From positions 1 to 20,312 of the forward strand of contig SXIE01000357.1 in assembly GCA_005772945.1 (NCBI GenBank): 20,312 nucleotides of DNA. Direction: 5' to 3'. The stretch comes from Pseudomonadota bacterium (lineage in GTDB: Bacteria > Myxococcota > UBA9042 > PHBI01). The stretch's first letter is position 1. Each line of letters opens with the position of its first letter. Both the position numbers and the translations under genes were made by a program. Shown piece by piece: positions 1 to 7,088 of the stretch. The notes beneath the pieces were generated by a model. That model had not been told where the DNA came from. It saw nothing but the letters and a program-made list of their open reading frames with translations, and did not search any database.

Positions 1-108
1 ATGACAAGTGACGGAAGAAGAAATACTTTAATTCAATCAAATGCTATTTCACTTGATCCTCATTTTGGAGTTTTCGTTGGGTATAAATCACTAGTTACAG
101 TTGAGGCA
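1..108 (+). other. AT-rich edge fragment, possibly part of a foreign coding region
   Basis: The first ~105 bases are AT-rich and use codons such as AGA, AAT, TTA and ATT, unlike everything after them. Frame 1 is open across the whole stretch and reads like protein (for example LDPHFGVFVGYKSLVTVEAP), while the other two plus frames and all three minus frames contain stops. The change to GC-rich sequence is sharp, around 95-110. I infer a fragment of a gene from a low-GC source, joined either by an assembly or library artefact or by recombination. I do not recognise the protein. It is too short to tell a real start from a read-through, so I do not call a CDS. Confidence 0.5.
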
Positions 109-348
109 CCCGTCGGGGCGGACGCCGGGCTCGGTCGCCGCGCCGTCGATGCACACCAGGCGGCCTGCGAGGCGTTCGGACAACGCTTGCTCGCCGATGC
201 AATCGAGAAGCGCGAGCCAGGCGCGGGGCGGACGCTCGCCGTCATGGCGTTGGGCGCAGGCGGCGCCAGGTGCGACCGCGACAGCCACCAGCGCACATAC
301 GAGAGCAGCGCGGATGCGTGTGCGCAGCGGGCGTGGAGAGGACGACAC
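91..348 (-). CDS. Small secreted protein, probably truncated at the AT-rich junction
   Basis: An 85-residue reading frame starts at GTG 348, with a GAGG ribosome binding site 7 bases upstream and the stop codon of the radical SAM gene just before it, so the two genes are almost certainly co-transcribed. Residues 1-~31 form a signal peptide: an Arg-rich start, a hydrophobic core ALVCALVAVAVAPGA, and a likely cleavage after ACA. The mature part (RPPRAWLALLDCIGEQALSERL, then two more cysteine-containing stretches ending DGCLNCN) is short. The last few codons lie in or beside the abrupt AT-rich segment, and the stop codon is inside it, so the true C-terminus is probably missing. No family recognised. 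A natural short Cys-containing secreted peptide is the alternative. Confidence 0.5.
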   Translation of the reverse strand: MSSSPRPLRTRIRAALVCALVAVAVAPGAACAQRHDGERPPRAWLALLDCIGEQALSERLAGRLVCIDGAATEPGVRPDGCLNCN

Positions 349-355
349 GGCGACC

Positions 356-2446
356 TCAGTGCCCGCCGGCCGCACCCGGTGCGGTGTTTGGACGGCGCAA
401 GGTGCCCCCAGGCGCGACCCACATCGCCTCGCCAGGCATGGGTCGGGCGGCCCGCGCGAGCCGTGGCAGCTCGGCCGCCCGCGCCGCCCAACGCGCCCGC
501 GATACCGCGCGTTCGACGTGGACCAGGTGGGCCCAGAGAGCCGCCTCGCGGCCCTCGGCGTCGCGCGCGGCCTCGAGGTCGAACGCGAGAGCGGCCCCCG
601 ATCCAATGCCGTCCGGGGTCGCGAGAATCATTGGCGTACCAATGATTCGCCCGACGAGCGCGGGCTCGCGATCGGCCCACGTCTTGAAAACGTCACGGCC
701 CAAACGCTCATAAAACAAGAGCGTATGCGCGGTCGACACGGCACCCGCCCACGGATAAGGTCGCAGGTACCAGAGCTGCGAGACCTCGCCGAGCGCTTCG
801 TCGAGCGCCGCTGCCTCGACCTCGTCCTTCCAGGGCACGGTCGGCCGAAAGAAGATCCCGAGTCCGAGCTCGTCGCCTTCCACCTCCCAGGTTTCCGAGA
901 TCCCGAACGCGCTCGGCGCTCTCGCCACGAGCGATCCGTGCGTCAGCCCAAAGCGCCCGACGATGGCGACCGCGACGTCGTCGCGGTGATCGGCGAGCCA
1001 CTGCAGGGTCTCGAGCGCCTCGTCGAAAGTCTCGGTCGGGAAGTCGGTAAAACACATGGCCTCGGCGGCCACACCGGCTCGCGTAAGATGCGCCATGGCA
1101 CCGGCCAATACGGCAACCGGCGGTCCCTTATCGATAAGGGCCAGCACCCGATCGCTGGCGGACTCGACCCCGATCGCGCACGCGATCGCCCCGCCGCGTC
1201 TGAGGGTCTCGGCGCGCTCGGCGGTCAGGTATTTCTCGGCCTTGAGGTCGGTGCCCCAACGGATCCCGAGCGCAGCCCGCTCCAGCGCTTCGGCCAGGCG
1301 CACGAGGGTCTTGGGCGCCACCGAGTCCTGCGACAGGTAGAAGTGGCGGGTGCCGTATCGGGCCGATAGCGCGCCGAGGTGCCCGACCATCGTCGCGACG
1401 TCACGCTCACGATAAGACGCGGTGCCGACCTCGGCCAAGCCGTAGTGGCAGAACGTGCACTTGCCCCAATAACAGCCGCGCGTCGGATCATAAGGAAGCG
1501 TCAACGTCGGCGCGAAGTACCGCGCGAGCGGCAACCCGTCGAAGTCCGGGGCCGGCAGCTTGCGCAGATCCTCCATCGAAGGGTGCGACGTGTACCCGGC
1601 CGTCCCGTCCGGGCGCCGCACGACGACGTTGCCGACCGTCGCCGGATCGCCACCGCTCTCGAGCGCCCGCACCAACCCGAGCAGGACATGCTCGCCCTCG
1701 AAGACGACCGCCGAGTCAAACGGTCCCAGTGCCCGCGCGAGCGCAGCGCCACGCAGACGTATCAGCATCTGCGTCGCGCCCGGCCCCCCGAGCGTGACGT
1801 GCACCTGCGGCAGCGCGCGTTTGATCTGCAGCGCGAACGCATACGCGGGCTGGAGCTGCCCCGGGAACGCCGTGGAGAGTCCAACCAGCCCGACCGAGGC
1901 CGCCGCGAGGCGCGGGATCAGGACCTCCTCGACCCACGCGTGAAACGGATTCTCTGCGGGCTCGGCGGCCTGCGCGACCTCGTCCAGCGAGAGGAGACCA
2001 AACGGCGTACGATAGGCCGTGAAGTCCATCTGCAGCGGATGGTGGGCCGCGGATATGACGCGCAGCGCGGCGTCGATGGTCGTCGTCGCATCCTGATAAA
2101 GCTGCGGATCATAAAAGCGCTCGGGGTCCCGCAGGATGCGCTTGGCCTCGGCGATGACAGCGGGCACAGCGTGGGCCGCTGCGCGGGCGTCGTGGAGCGC
2201 GACATAAGCGAGCTGGTCGGCGTGGGTGAGCGCCTCCTGCGTGTCGAGCGCGGCGAGGCGCGCTTCGATGTGATCGCGCTGGCGACCCAGCCAGGCCTCG
2301 CTCAGAAGGTCGTCGAAGGCCTCGACGTTTGCGTCGATCGGCAAGACATCGACCCCGTGCGCGCGCAAGAACCCCGTGAGCATGGGCACGGCGAGGTAGG
2401 GCGCGGTGGGATCGGCGGTCGGTGGATGAATGAGGGCGACACGCAT
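356..2446 (-). CDS. B12-binding-type radical SAM protein
   Basis: This 696-residue protein has an N-terminal region beginning MRVALIHPP, followed by helices and a Rossmann-like half (VGLVGLSTAFPGQLQPAYAF ... LGGPG), as in cobalamin-binding domains of this superfamily. I see no DxHxxG histidine-on cobalt ligand. The radical SAM domain follows, with the cluster motif RGCYWGKCTFCHYG at C325, C330 and C333. That spacing is CX4CX2C rather than the usual CX3CX2C. Later features include an SQDS strand, IGVESASDRVL and FPTET, typical of this fold. The C-terminal ~200 residues carry no domain I recognise. I chose ATG 2446 over the GTG six codons upstream because the B12-type domain normally begins right at this strand. 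The substrate is unknown. It is followed after 7 bases by a small secreted protein gene. Confidence 0.85.
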   Translation of the reverse strand: MRVALIHPPTADPTAPYLAVPMLTGFLRAHGVDVLPIDANVEAFDDLLSEAWLGRQRDHIEARLAALDTQEALTHADQLAYVALHDARAAAHAVPAVIAEAKRILRDPERFYDPQLYQDATTTIDAALRVISAAHHPLQMDFTAYRTPFGLLSLDEVAQAAEPAENPFHAWVEEVLIPRLAAASVGLVGLSTAFPGQLQPAYAFALQIKRALPQVHVTLGGPGATQMLIRLRGAALARALGPFDSAVVFEGEHVLLGLVRALESGGDPATVGNVVVRRPDGTAGYTSHPSMEDLRKLPAPDFDGLPLARYFAPTLTLPYDPTRGCYWGKCTFCHYGLAEVGTASYRERDVATMVGHLGALSARYGTRHFYLSQDSVAPKTLVRLAEALERAALGIRWGTDLKAEKYLTAERAETLRRGGAIACAIGVESASDRVLALIDKGPPVAVLAGAMAHLTRAGVAAEAMCFTDFPTETFDEALETLQWLADHRDDVAVAIVGRFGLTHGSLVARAPSAFGISETWEVEGDELGLGIFFRPTVPWKDEVEAAALDEALGEVSQLWYLRPYPWAGAVSTAHTLLFYERLGRDVFKTWADREPALVGRIIGTPMILATPDGIGSGAALAFDLEAARDAEGREAALWAHLVHVERAVSRARWAARAAELPRLARAARPMPGEAMWVAPGGTLRRPNTAPGAAGGH

Positions 2447-2572
2447 GGGGGCGGCGCGTAACACGGGCGAGCAACGAGGTCGAGCTTGGGCCGCGTGGGT
2501 CTTTGTGCGGGCTTTGTCTTTTTATGGCAAATCCAACTTGATAACGACGGGGGCATTGGATATGCCGAAGAT
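2447..2572. promoter_or_regulatory. Divergent intergenic region with probable promoters
   Basis: The 126 bases separate two divergent starts. The part at 2513-2545 is locally AT-rich against a very GC-rich background. On the plus strand TTGTCT (2514-2519) and TGATAA (2539-2544) resemble -35 and -10 boxes, but the 19-base spacing is long. On the minus strand CATAAA lies in the same stretch. The assignment is by composition and weak box matches only. Confidence 0.3.
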
Positions 2573-3010
2573 ATGAAAAACAACCCCGATTTGGAACAAG
2601 AGCTGCTCCGTCATATGCACTCGGGCGAGGAGACCTTATTGGAGGACCTCGCGGCGAAGCTGACCGAGGGCGGGCGCAAGGTGGCCCACGGCAAGATCGT
2701 CGCCGCGTTGAAGGCGCTCGCCACCTCCGGCGCGGGCCGCTTTATCGTCGGTCGCAAAGGCAAGGCCTCGCGCTTCTTGCGCGCCGAGGGGAACGGCGGT
2801 CGCCGCGCGGCCGCAGCGAGTGGACCGGCGCGCAAGACTCGCGGACCCGCGCGGAAGGGGCGCGCCGACGCTGTGCCTGGCGTGCTGGAGCAGGTCTTTA
2901 CGCTGCGCCCGGGGTGTATGGTGCGAGTGCAGATCCCCGACGATCTGACGCTCGACGAAGCGCGACGCATCGGACGCGTGCTGGAAGTCCTCGCGGGCGG
3001 CGCGGACTGA
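2573..3010 (+). CDS. Small winged-helix-like protein of unknown function
   Basis: A 145-residue protein starting at ATG 2573 (MKNNPDLEQELLRHM). Residues ~10-65 look like a helix-turn-helix or winged-helix domain: EDLAAKL, then helix GKIVAALKALA, then a basic wing RFIVGRKGKASRFL. A basic Ala/Gly/Arg linker (~68-100) is followed by a C-terminal module RPGCMVRVQIPDDLTLDEAR, in which a short beta strand pair precedes a helix. Tails of this form (two strands, then a DLT-x-xEAxR helix) occur in many small bacterial proteins of unknown role. A nucleic-acid-binding or regulatory role is an inference. The longer frame upstream to 2486 begins at TTG and gives an unlikely N-terminus. The gene is divergent from the radical SAM gene, and a regulatory link to it is possible but unproven. 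Confidence 0.65.
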   Translation: MKNNPDLEQELLRHMHSGEETLLEDLAAKLTEGGRKVAHGKIVAALKALATSGAGRFIVGRKGKASRFLRAEGNGGRRAAAASGPARKTRGPARKGRADAVPGVLEQVFTLRPGCMVRVQIPDDLTLDEARRIGRVLEVLAGGAD

Positions 3011-3091
3011 CGGCGGGCTGGACGCGCGGGCGTTTTGGCCCTCGCGCAGGCGCTTGACAGGCCGTCGAGAGCGGGCGCACGGTCCGCGAAC

Positions 3092-5779
3092 ATGAGCACC
3101 TCGCATCGCGCGCGCGCGCTGACCCTCGGTAGTTTGGGAGCGGTCGCGGCGACCCTGTTTGCGTTGTCGACGCTCGGCGTGAGTACGCGCGCCGATCCGC
3201 CTCCGGGACCGCCGCCCGAGATTCAGGCGATCATCGACAAGTTCGGTCGACACGAGCCGCTCAGCGGCGCCGAGCAACGCGCGCTCGCGGAGTGGACGCT
3301 GCGCAAGTCCAATGGAACAGCGACCCGCCCGGAGGACGCGCCCACGCGAGACCAGAACCCGGGCCTGCCCAAGAACGTGCAGGAGATCCTCGCGCGCATG
3401 CAGGCCGGTCAGACTCCGAGCGCGGCCGAGCTTGCGCGGGTCAAAGCGTGGACCACCGTCGTGGCCGGAAAACGCGATGCCCTGGCGCGCGACAAGGAGG
3501 CGACCCGGCGCATGCTCGAGGAGGCGCTCGCGCGCGGCGGACGCGGACACGCGAGCGGACGCGATACCCTCTCGCAGGGCACGGTCACGCTGGAGATCAC
3601 GCAGGTTCAAGGCGGCGGCAAGAGCGCCAGCGAAACGCACGCCACGATCACGTACCCGGTGCGCTACCTGATCGACGAGGACAACTCAGGCGCCGACCGC
3701 GCCCTCCACATCCGCTTCTTCGGAGATACGAAGCGTACGTACGCGATCCGTTCGCAAGGCAGGCTCGAGGGGACCGACAACGGGAACGCGCCGCACTGCT
3801 CGGGCGAGCACCAAGACGTGATGACGTGGCGGGTGATGGACAGCGGCAAGACCACCAACGGCAAGCTCGTGCTGCTCGGCGAGGTGGTCGTCCCGAGGGG
3901 ACGCCGCGGCTACATCGACGCACAGCTCGGGGTCCGCGCCACGGGCCCGCAGCAGATTTCCTGCGCGTGCGGTGACCGCGAGGGCGTGGGGCCGCCCCTT
4001 CTCTATCCGATCACGCTCGATGCTTTGCGCGGCGACGTCCCGTTCAACAAGGGGGCGGGCAACGCACCGATCGCAGACCCGGGCGCGCGCCTCATGGACA
4101 AGGCCGGCGACTTCGCGCAGGTCATCGAGGCGGCGACGTTCGCGTTCGATGCGGACGCGTTCCGCGCGGGGATGACGACGGGCAAGCCCTTTCGGATCTC
4201 CGGGACCTACGCTTACCGATCCCCCGCGACCGGGCTCGCCGCGACGGTCGCATTCGACTTCGATTTCGGCGCAGGCTGCGACCCCGAGCTGGTGGTGCAC
4301 AGCGCCGGATATACCGCCTGGATCCCCGAGGGCAACCTTGTCAGCCCCGGCGACAAGGGAAATACGCTGGCGCTGTTGATTGCAGTTCAATGCAAGGATG
4401 GACGCGACCTGCCGCCCGAGCTGCAGGCGACGCACATGGACCTCGAGCTCGTGGAGACCTCGCATCTGCCTGGCGTGGCGATGAACTGGCCGCTCGAGGC
4501 GCGCGATGACGGGACCTTCGACCTGCGGCTTGCGAAGAGCGACCGCGACCCCCGACTGCGCGTCACCGATCCGAAAGGGCAGCGCGCCGAGATCGACGGG
4601 CCGCTGGCCCAGGTGGTCGTCGACGTCGAAGCCTACGACTACGGCGCGTATGGGCAGGTCAAGGGGCGCGCGGACCTGCCCGATGGACGCCACCTCGAGA
4701 GCCGCCCGGAAGACGCGGGCGTCGGACCGATGCGCCTCCCCAAGCGCGACGCCACATCGAAGATCGCGGACGCATGGAAGAAGGCCTACGCGGCGGGACA
4801 GGCGGACGACGCCGACGTCGACGACAAGCCCGAGGGCAACGGGTTCCAGGGGGACGGACTCTCGACCTTCGAAGAATATCGGGGATTTGCAGTGGGGGCG
4901 GAGCACGTGCGCACCAAGCCCAAAACCAAGGACCTCTTCATCCGCAACGAGGTCGGCGCGTCGGCGCAAGCGGGGATCGACATCGTCAAGCGCGCATCCG
5001 AGCTCGACGTACACGATGGACTCCTGGCGTCCCAGATGCCCGCATCGAGAATCATCAACGGCAACCTCGGCCCGGGCGCCCACATCGACCAACACGCCAT
5101 TCGCTTGGTCGCCGAGCCACCTCTCAAGGAGGGCGCGGAGGCGAGCGAGGGCTCCGAGGTCGAAGCGATCGGCACGCCGGGCGCCGTGGACCACATCACG
5201 ATCGGTCCTGCGGACCCCGGTCCGCGCGGGCGCGCCGAGTATGGCAGCATCGTGGCGCACGAGATCTTCCACGACTGCAACCTGGTGCACCACGGGACGG
5301 GCGACCGCACGCCGGTCCGCTGGGTGAAGAGCGAAGCGGGCGAAGTTTTCGAACGCGCACGCGAGAAGAACGGCTCCGCCCAGGCGGTTCCCCTCGTCGT
5401 CAAGGCCGCCGATGGACGCGTCCTGACCGGGACCGATCCGCTCGTGGAGAGCCTGTTTCCGCCCCATGACGCTTGGAGCGCAGAGCTTCACATCGCCGCA
5501 TGGAACGGGGAACACAGCGGCGACGACACCTGCGTCATGCGCTGGTCCAGGTCGACGCTGACGACCAGCGGTCAGTACGTGTCGATCGTCACGGACCGCG
5601 CCGAGCCGAACGTCCGCTGGATCTTCGTCGGCCCCGAGACGATCGGCGACACGCTGTGCGACGGCAAGGCGGGTACCGGCCTCAACGCCCCCGGGCGTGC
5701 CCCGCGGCCGTGGCACGGCGCGGCCCTCGAGGGAAACTGCAAGAAGCAGCTGGTCGTCAGCGATCGCTATCGACGGTGA
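3092..5779 (+). CDS. Secreted metzincin-like metalloprotease with EF-hand-like loop
   Basis: An 895-residue protein. ATG 3092 gives a clear signal peptide (MSTSHRARALTLGSLGAV, core to ~residue 33); the frame extends 19 codons upstream but without a signal-like start. Residues ~40-70 and ~92-122 are two copies of a helical motif (PPEIQAIIDKFG..LSGAEQRALAEW and PKNVQEILARMQ..PSAAELARVKAW). The middle is beta-rich. Residues ~572-599 form an Asp-rich EF-hand or dockerin-like calcium loop (DADVDDKPEGNGFQGDGLS) followed by TFEEYRGF. The zinc site is HEIFHDCNLVH at 723-733, which matches the metzincin pattern HExxHxx(G/N)xxH with Asn in place of the usual Gly, and E724 as general base. A candidate Met-turn, TCVMRWS, has M816. 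Family assignment is by these motifs only; the fold is not proven. Probably exported and calcium-dependent. Confidence 0.75.
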   Translation: MSTSHRARALTLGSLGAVAATLFALSTLGVSTRADPPPGPPPEIQAIIDKFGRHEPLSGAEQRALAEWTLRKSNGTATRPEDAPTRDQNPGLPKNVQEILARMQAGQTPSAAELARVKAWTTVVAGKRDALARDKEATRRMLEEALARGGRGHASGRDTLSQGTVTLEITQVQGGGKSASETHATITYPVRYLIDEDNSGADRALHIRFFGDTKRTYAIRSQGRLEGTDNGNAPHCSGEHQDVMTWRVMDSGKTTNGKLVLLGEVVVPRGRRGYIDAQLGVRATGPQQISCACGDREGVGPPLLYPITLDALRGDVPFNKGAGNAPIADPGARLMDKAGDFAQVIEAATFAFDADAFRAGMTTGKPFRISGTYAYRSPATGLAATVAFDFDFGAGCDPELVVHSAGYTAWIPEGNLVSPGDKGNTLALLIAVQCKDGRDLPPELQATHMDLELVETSHLPGVAMNWPLEARDDGTFDLRLAKSDRDPRLRVTDPKGQRAEIDGPLAQVVVDVEAYDYGAYGQVKGRADLPDGRHLESRPEDAGVGPMRLPKRDATSKIADAWKKAYAAGQADDADVDDKPEGNGFQGDGLSTFEEYRGFAVGAEHVRTKPKTKDLFIRNEVGASAQAGIDIVKRASELDVHDGLLASQMPASRIINGNLGPGAHIDQHAIRLVAEPPLKEGAEASEGSEVEAIGTPGAVDHITIGPADPGPRGRAEYGSIVAHEIFHDCNLVHHGTGDRTPVRWVKSEAGEVFERAREKNGSAQAVPLVVKAADGRVLTGTDPLVESLFPPHDAWSAELHIAAWNGEHSGDDTCVMRWSRSTLTTSGQYVSIVTDRAEPNVRWIFVGPETIGDTLCDGKAGTGLNAPGRAPRPWHGAALEGNCKKQLVVSDRYRR

Positions 5780-5832
5780 TGCGAGCGGCCGCCACACGGT
5801 CGGCCTCCATACGTTCTGCAAGGAGTTCGCGC

Positions 5833-7059
5833 GTGCGCTCGATATCGCTAATGCTCGCCTCGATCCTTGTCTGCGGGGTCGCCGACGCAGCCCTCGCCGA
5901 TCGGCCGTTTGCGCCGTTTCCCGCCTACTTCGCGCTTCCGGAGGGGTTCGCGGTCGCGGCGAGTCGCGGCTCGTCCGCGGCCTTCGGACGCGAGGAATTT
6001 CGGTACCGCCTGGCGGGCCAGCGCGACATGACGACGACCACGTGCGAGGGACCGCAGTGGCGATTTTCGGGCGGCCTAACGTCCGGCACAACGAAGGACG
6101 AGGTCCTCGGGCGCTTTCGGCAAGCACTCGAGCCACGTGGTTGGACGCTCGTGTCCGAGCCACCCCGCGCCGTGTTTTCGCGCCAACGGGACGGCAAGGA
6201 GAGCTGGCTCGAGCTCGAGATTTTCGGGCCGAAGGACGTGCGCCTGACGCTCATCGAAAAGGGGACGGTGCCGCGCGCGCTGACCCTGCCGACGCCAGCC
6301 GCCCAGGCTGCCACATGGAAGGAGGGGGAGCTACCGGAGTACCTCGTGCCCTACCCGGGCGGGCAGCTCGTGCGCTCGCGCATCGACCGAACGGGCGGCT
6401 TCGAGGTCACCCAGCCGAGCGACCCGGAGCGGACCTGGGTGGGCAGTCCCGTCTGGCAGCTCGAGCTCGCGGTCCCGCCCGATCTGTCCGCGCTCGAGTT
6501 TGATCGCGTCTTCTGCCCTGCGCTCGAGCGCGCCGGATGGACCTTGCTGCACCACACGCGGCGCAAGGAGACCGCCGGCGACATGGTCTTCTTGGCGCAC
6601 TTCGATCGCGATGGGCGTGACGTCTGGATGCGCGGGCATCTGAATCGCAAGCTCACGATCATGATCGCCGACGCTGGCGTGACCGCCGCCTCGAGCGCCC
6701 TGGCGGAGGCACTCGCACGCGCGGGTCGCATCGCGCTCTACGGCATCTACTTCGACATCGACCAGACGACGCTCAAATTCGCCTCCGAAGCCACTCTGCG
6801 GCAGGTGCTCGCGCTCCTCGAAGCCGACCCGAAGCTGACCCTCGGTATCGAGGGACACACCGACAACACCGGCGCGCGTGCTCACAACCAGACCCTCTCC
6901 GAGGGCCGCGCGGCGAGCGTCGTGGCGTGGCTCACGCAACACGGCATCGCCAGCGGCCGCCTCACCGCGACCGGCTTTGCCGACACACGCCCGGTCGCCG
7001 CGAACACCACGCCGGAGGGCCGCTCCAAGAACCGTCGCGTCGAGCTCGCACGGCCGTGA
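5833..7059 (+). CDS. Secreted protein with C-terminal OmpA-like peptidoglycan-binding domain
   Basis: A 408-residue protein. GTG 5833 is chosen because AAGGAG lies 7 bases upstream and the protein then starts with a good signal peptide (VRSISLMLASILVCGVADAA, cleavage near ALA-DR). An ATG at 5779 overlaps the protease stop but has no ribosome binding site. The N-terminal ~290 residues, rich in charged beta-type sequence, are not recognised. Residues ~298-408 are an OmpA_C domain: YFDIDQTTLKF, then GHTDNTGARAHNQTLSEGRA and RSKNRRVEL, including the Asp and Arg positions that bind the diaminopimelate of peptidoglycan in this family. No beta barrel precedes it, so it is likely a periplasmic or outer-membrane-associated anchor protein. 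It sits 53 bases after the protease gene on the same strand and may be co-transcribed with it. Confidence 0.85.
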   Translation: MRSISLMLASILVCGVADAALADRPFAPFPAYFALPEGFAVAASRGSSAAFGREEFRYRLAGQRDMTTTTCEGPQWRFSGGLTSGTTKDEVLGRFRQALEPRGWTLVSEPPRAVFSRQRDGKESWLELEIFGPKDVRLTLIEKGTVPRALTLPTPAAQAATWKEGELPEYLVPYPGGQLVRSRIDRTGGFEVTQPSDPERTWVGSPVWQLELAVPPDLSALEFDRVFCPALERAGWTLLHHTRRKETAGDMVFLAHFDRDGRDVWMRGHLNRKLTIMIADAGVTAASSALAEALARAGRIALYGIYFDIDQTTLKFASEATLRQVLALLEADPKLTLGIEGHTDNTGARAHNQTLSEGRAASVVAWLTQHGIASGRLTATGFADTRPVAANTTPEGRSKNRRVELARP

Positions 7060-7065
7060 CCGACC

Positions 7066-7088
7066 GCGCCGGCTAACCTCGGCGGCGC
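7066..7088. terminator. Hairpin between convergent genes, possible terminator
   Basis: GCGCCG at 7066-7071 pairs with CGGCGC at 7083-7088 around an 11-base loop, between the end of the OmpA-domain gene and the last codons of the convergent methyltransferase gene. There is no T-tract on either strand, so this is at best a weak or Rho-assisted end. Confidence 0.2.

Noticed and set aside
101..1369. Long plus-strand open frame opposite the radical SAM gene
   Set aside because: GC-rich DNA has few stops; the product is Arg/Pro/Gly-rich with no domain, and the minus strand codes for a clear radical SAM protein.
3054..3082. TTGACA as the -35 box of a protease promoter
   Set aside because: The position 17 bases on reads GCACGG, with no -10-like element nearby.
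3686..6163. 825-codon minus-strand open frame
   Set aside because: It lies opposite the protease and OmpA-domain genes, has a low-complexity Arg-rich product and no motif, so it is an antisense shadow.
5779..7059. ATG 5779 as start of the OmpA-domain gene (TGATG overlap)
   Set aside because: No ribosome binding site precedes it, while GTG 5833 has AAGGAG at ideal spacing and a better signal peptide.
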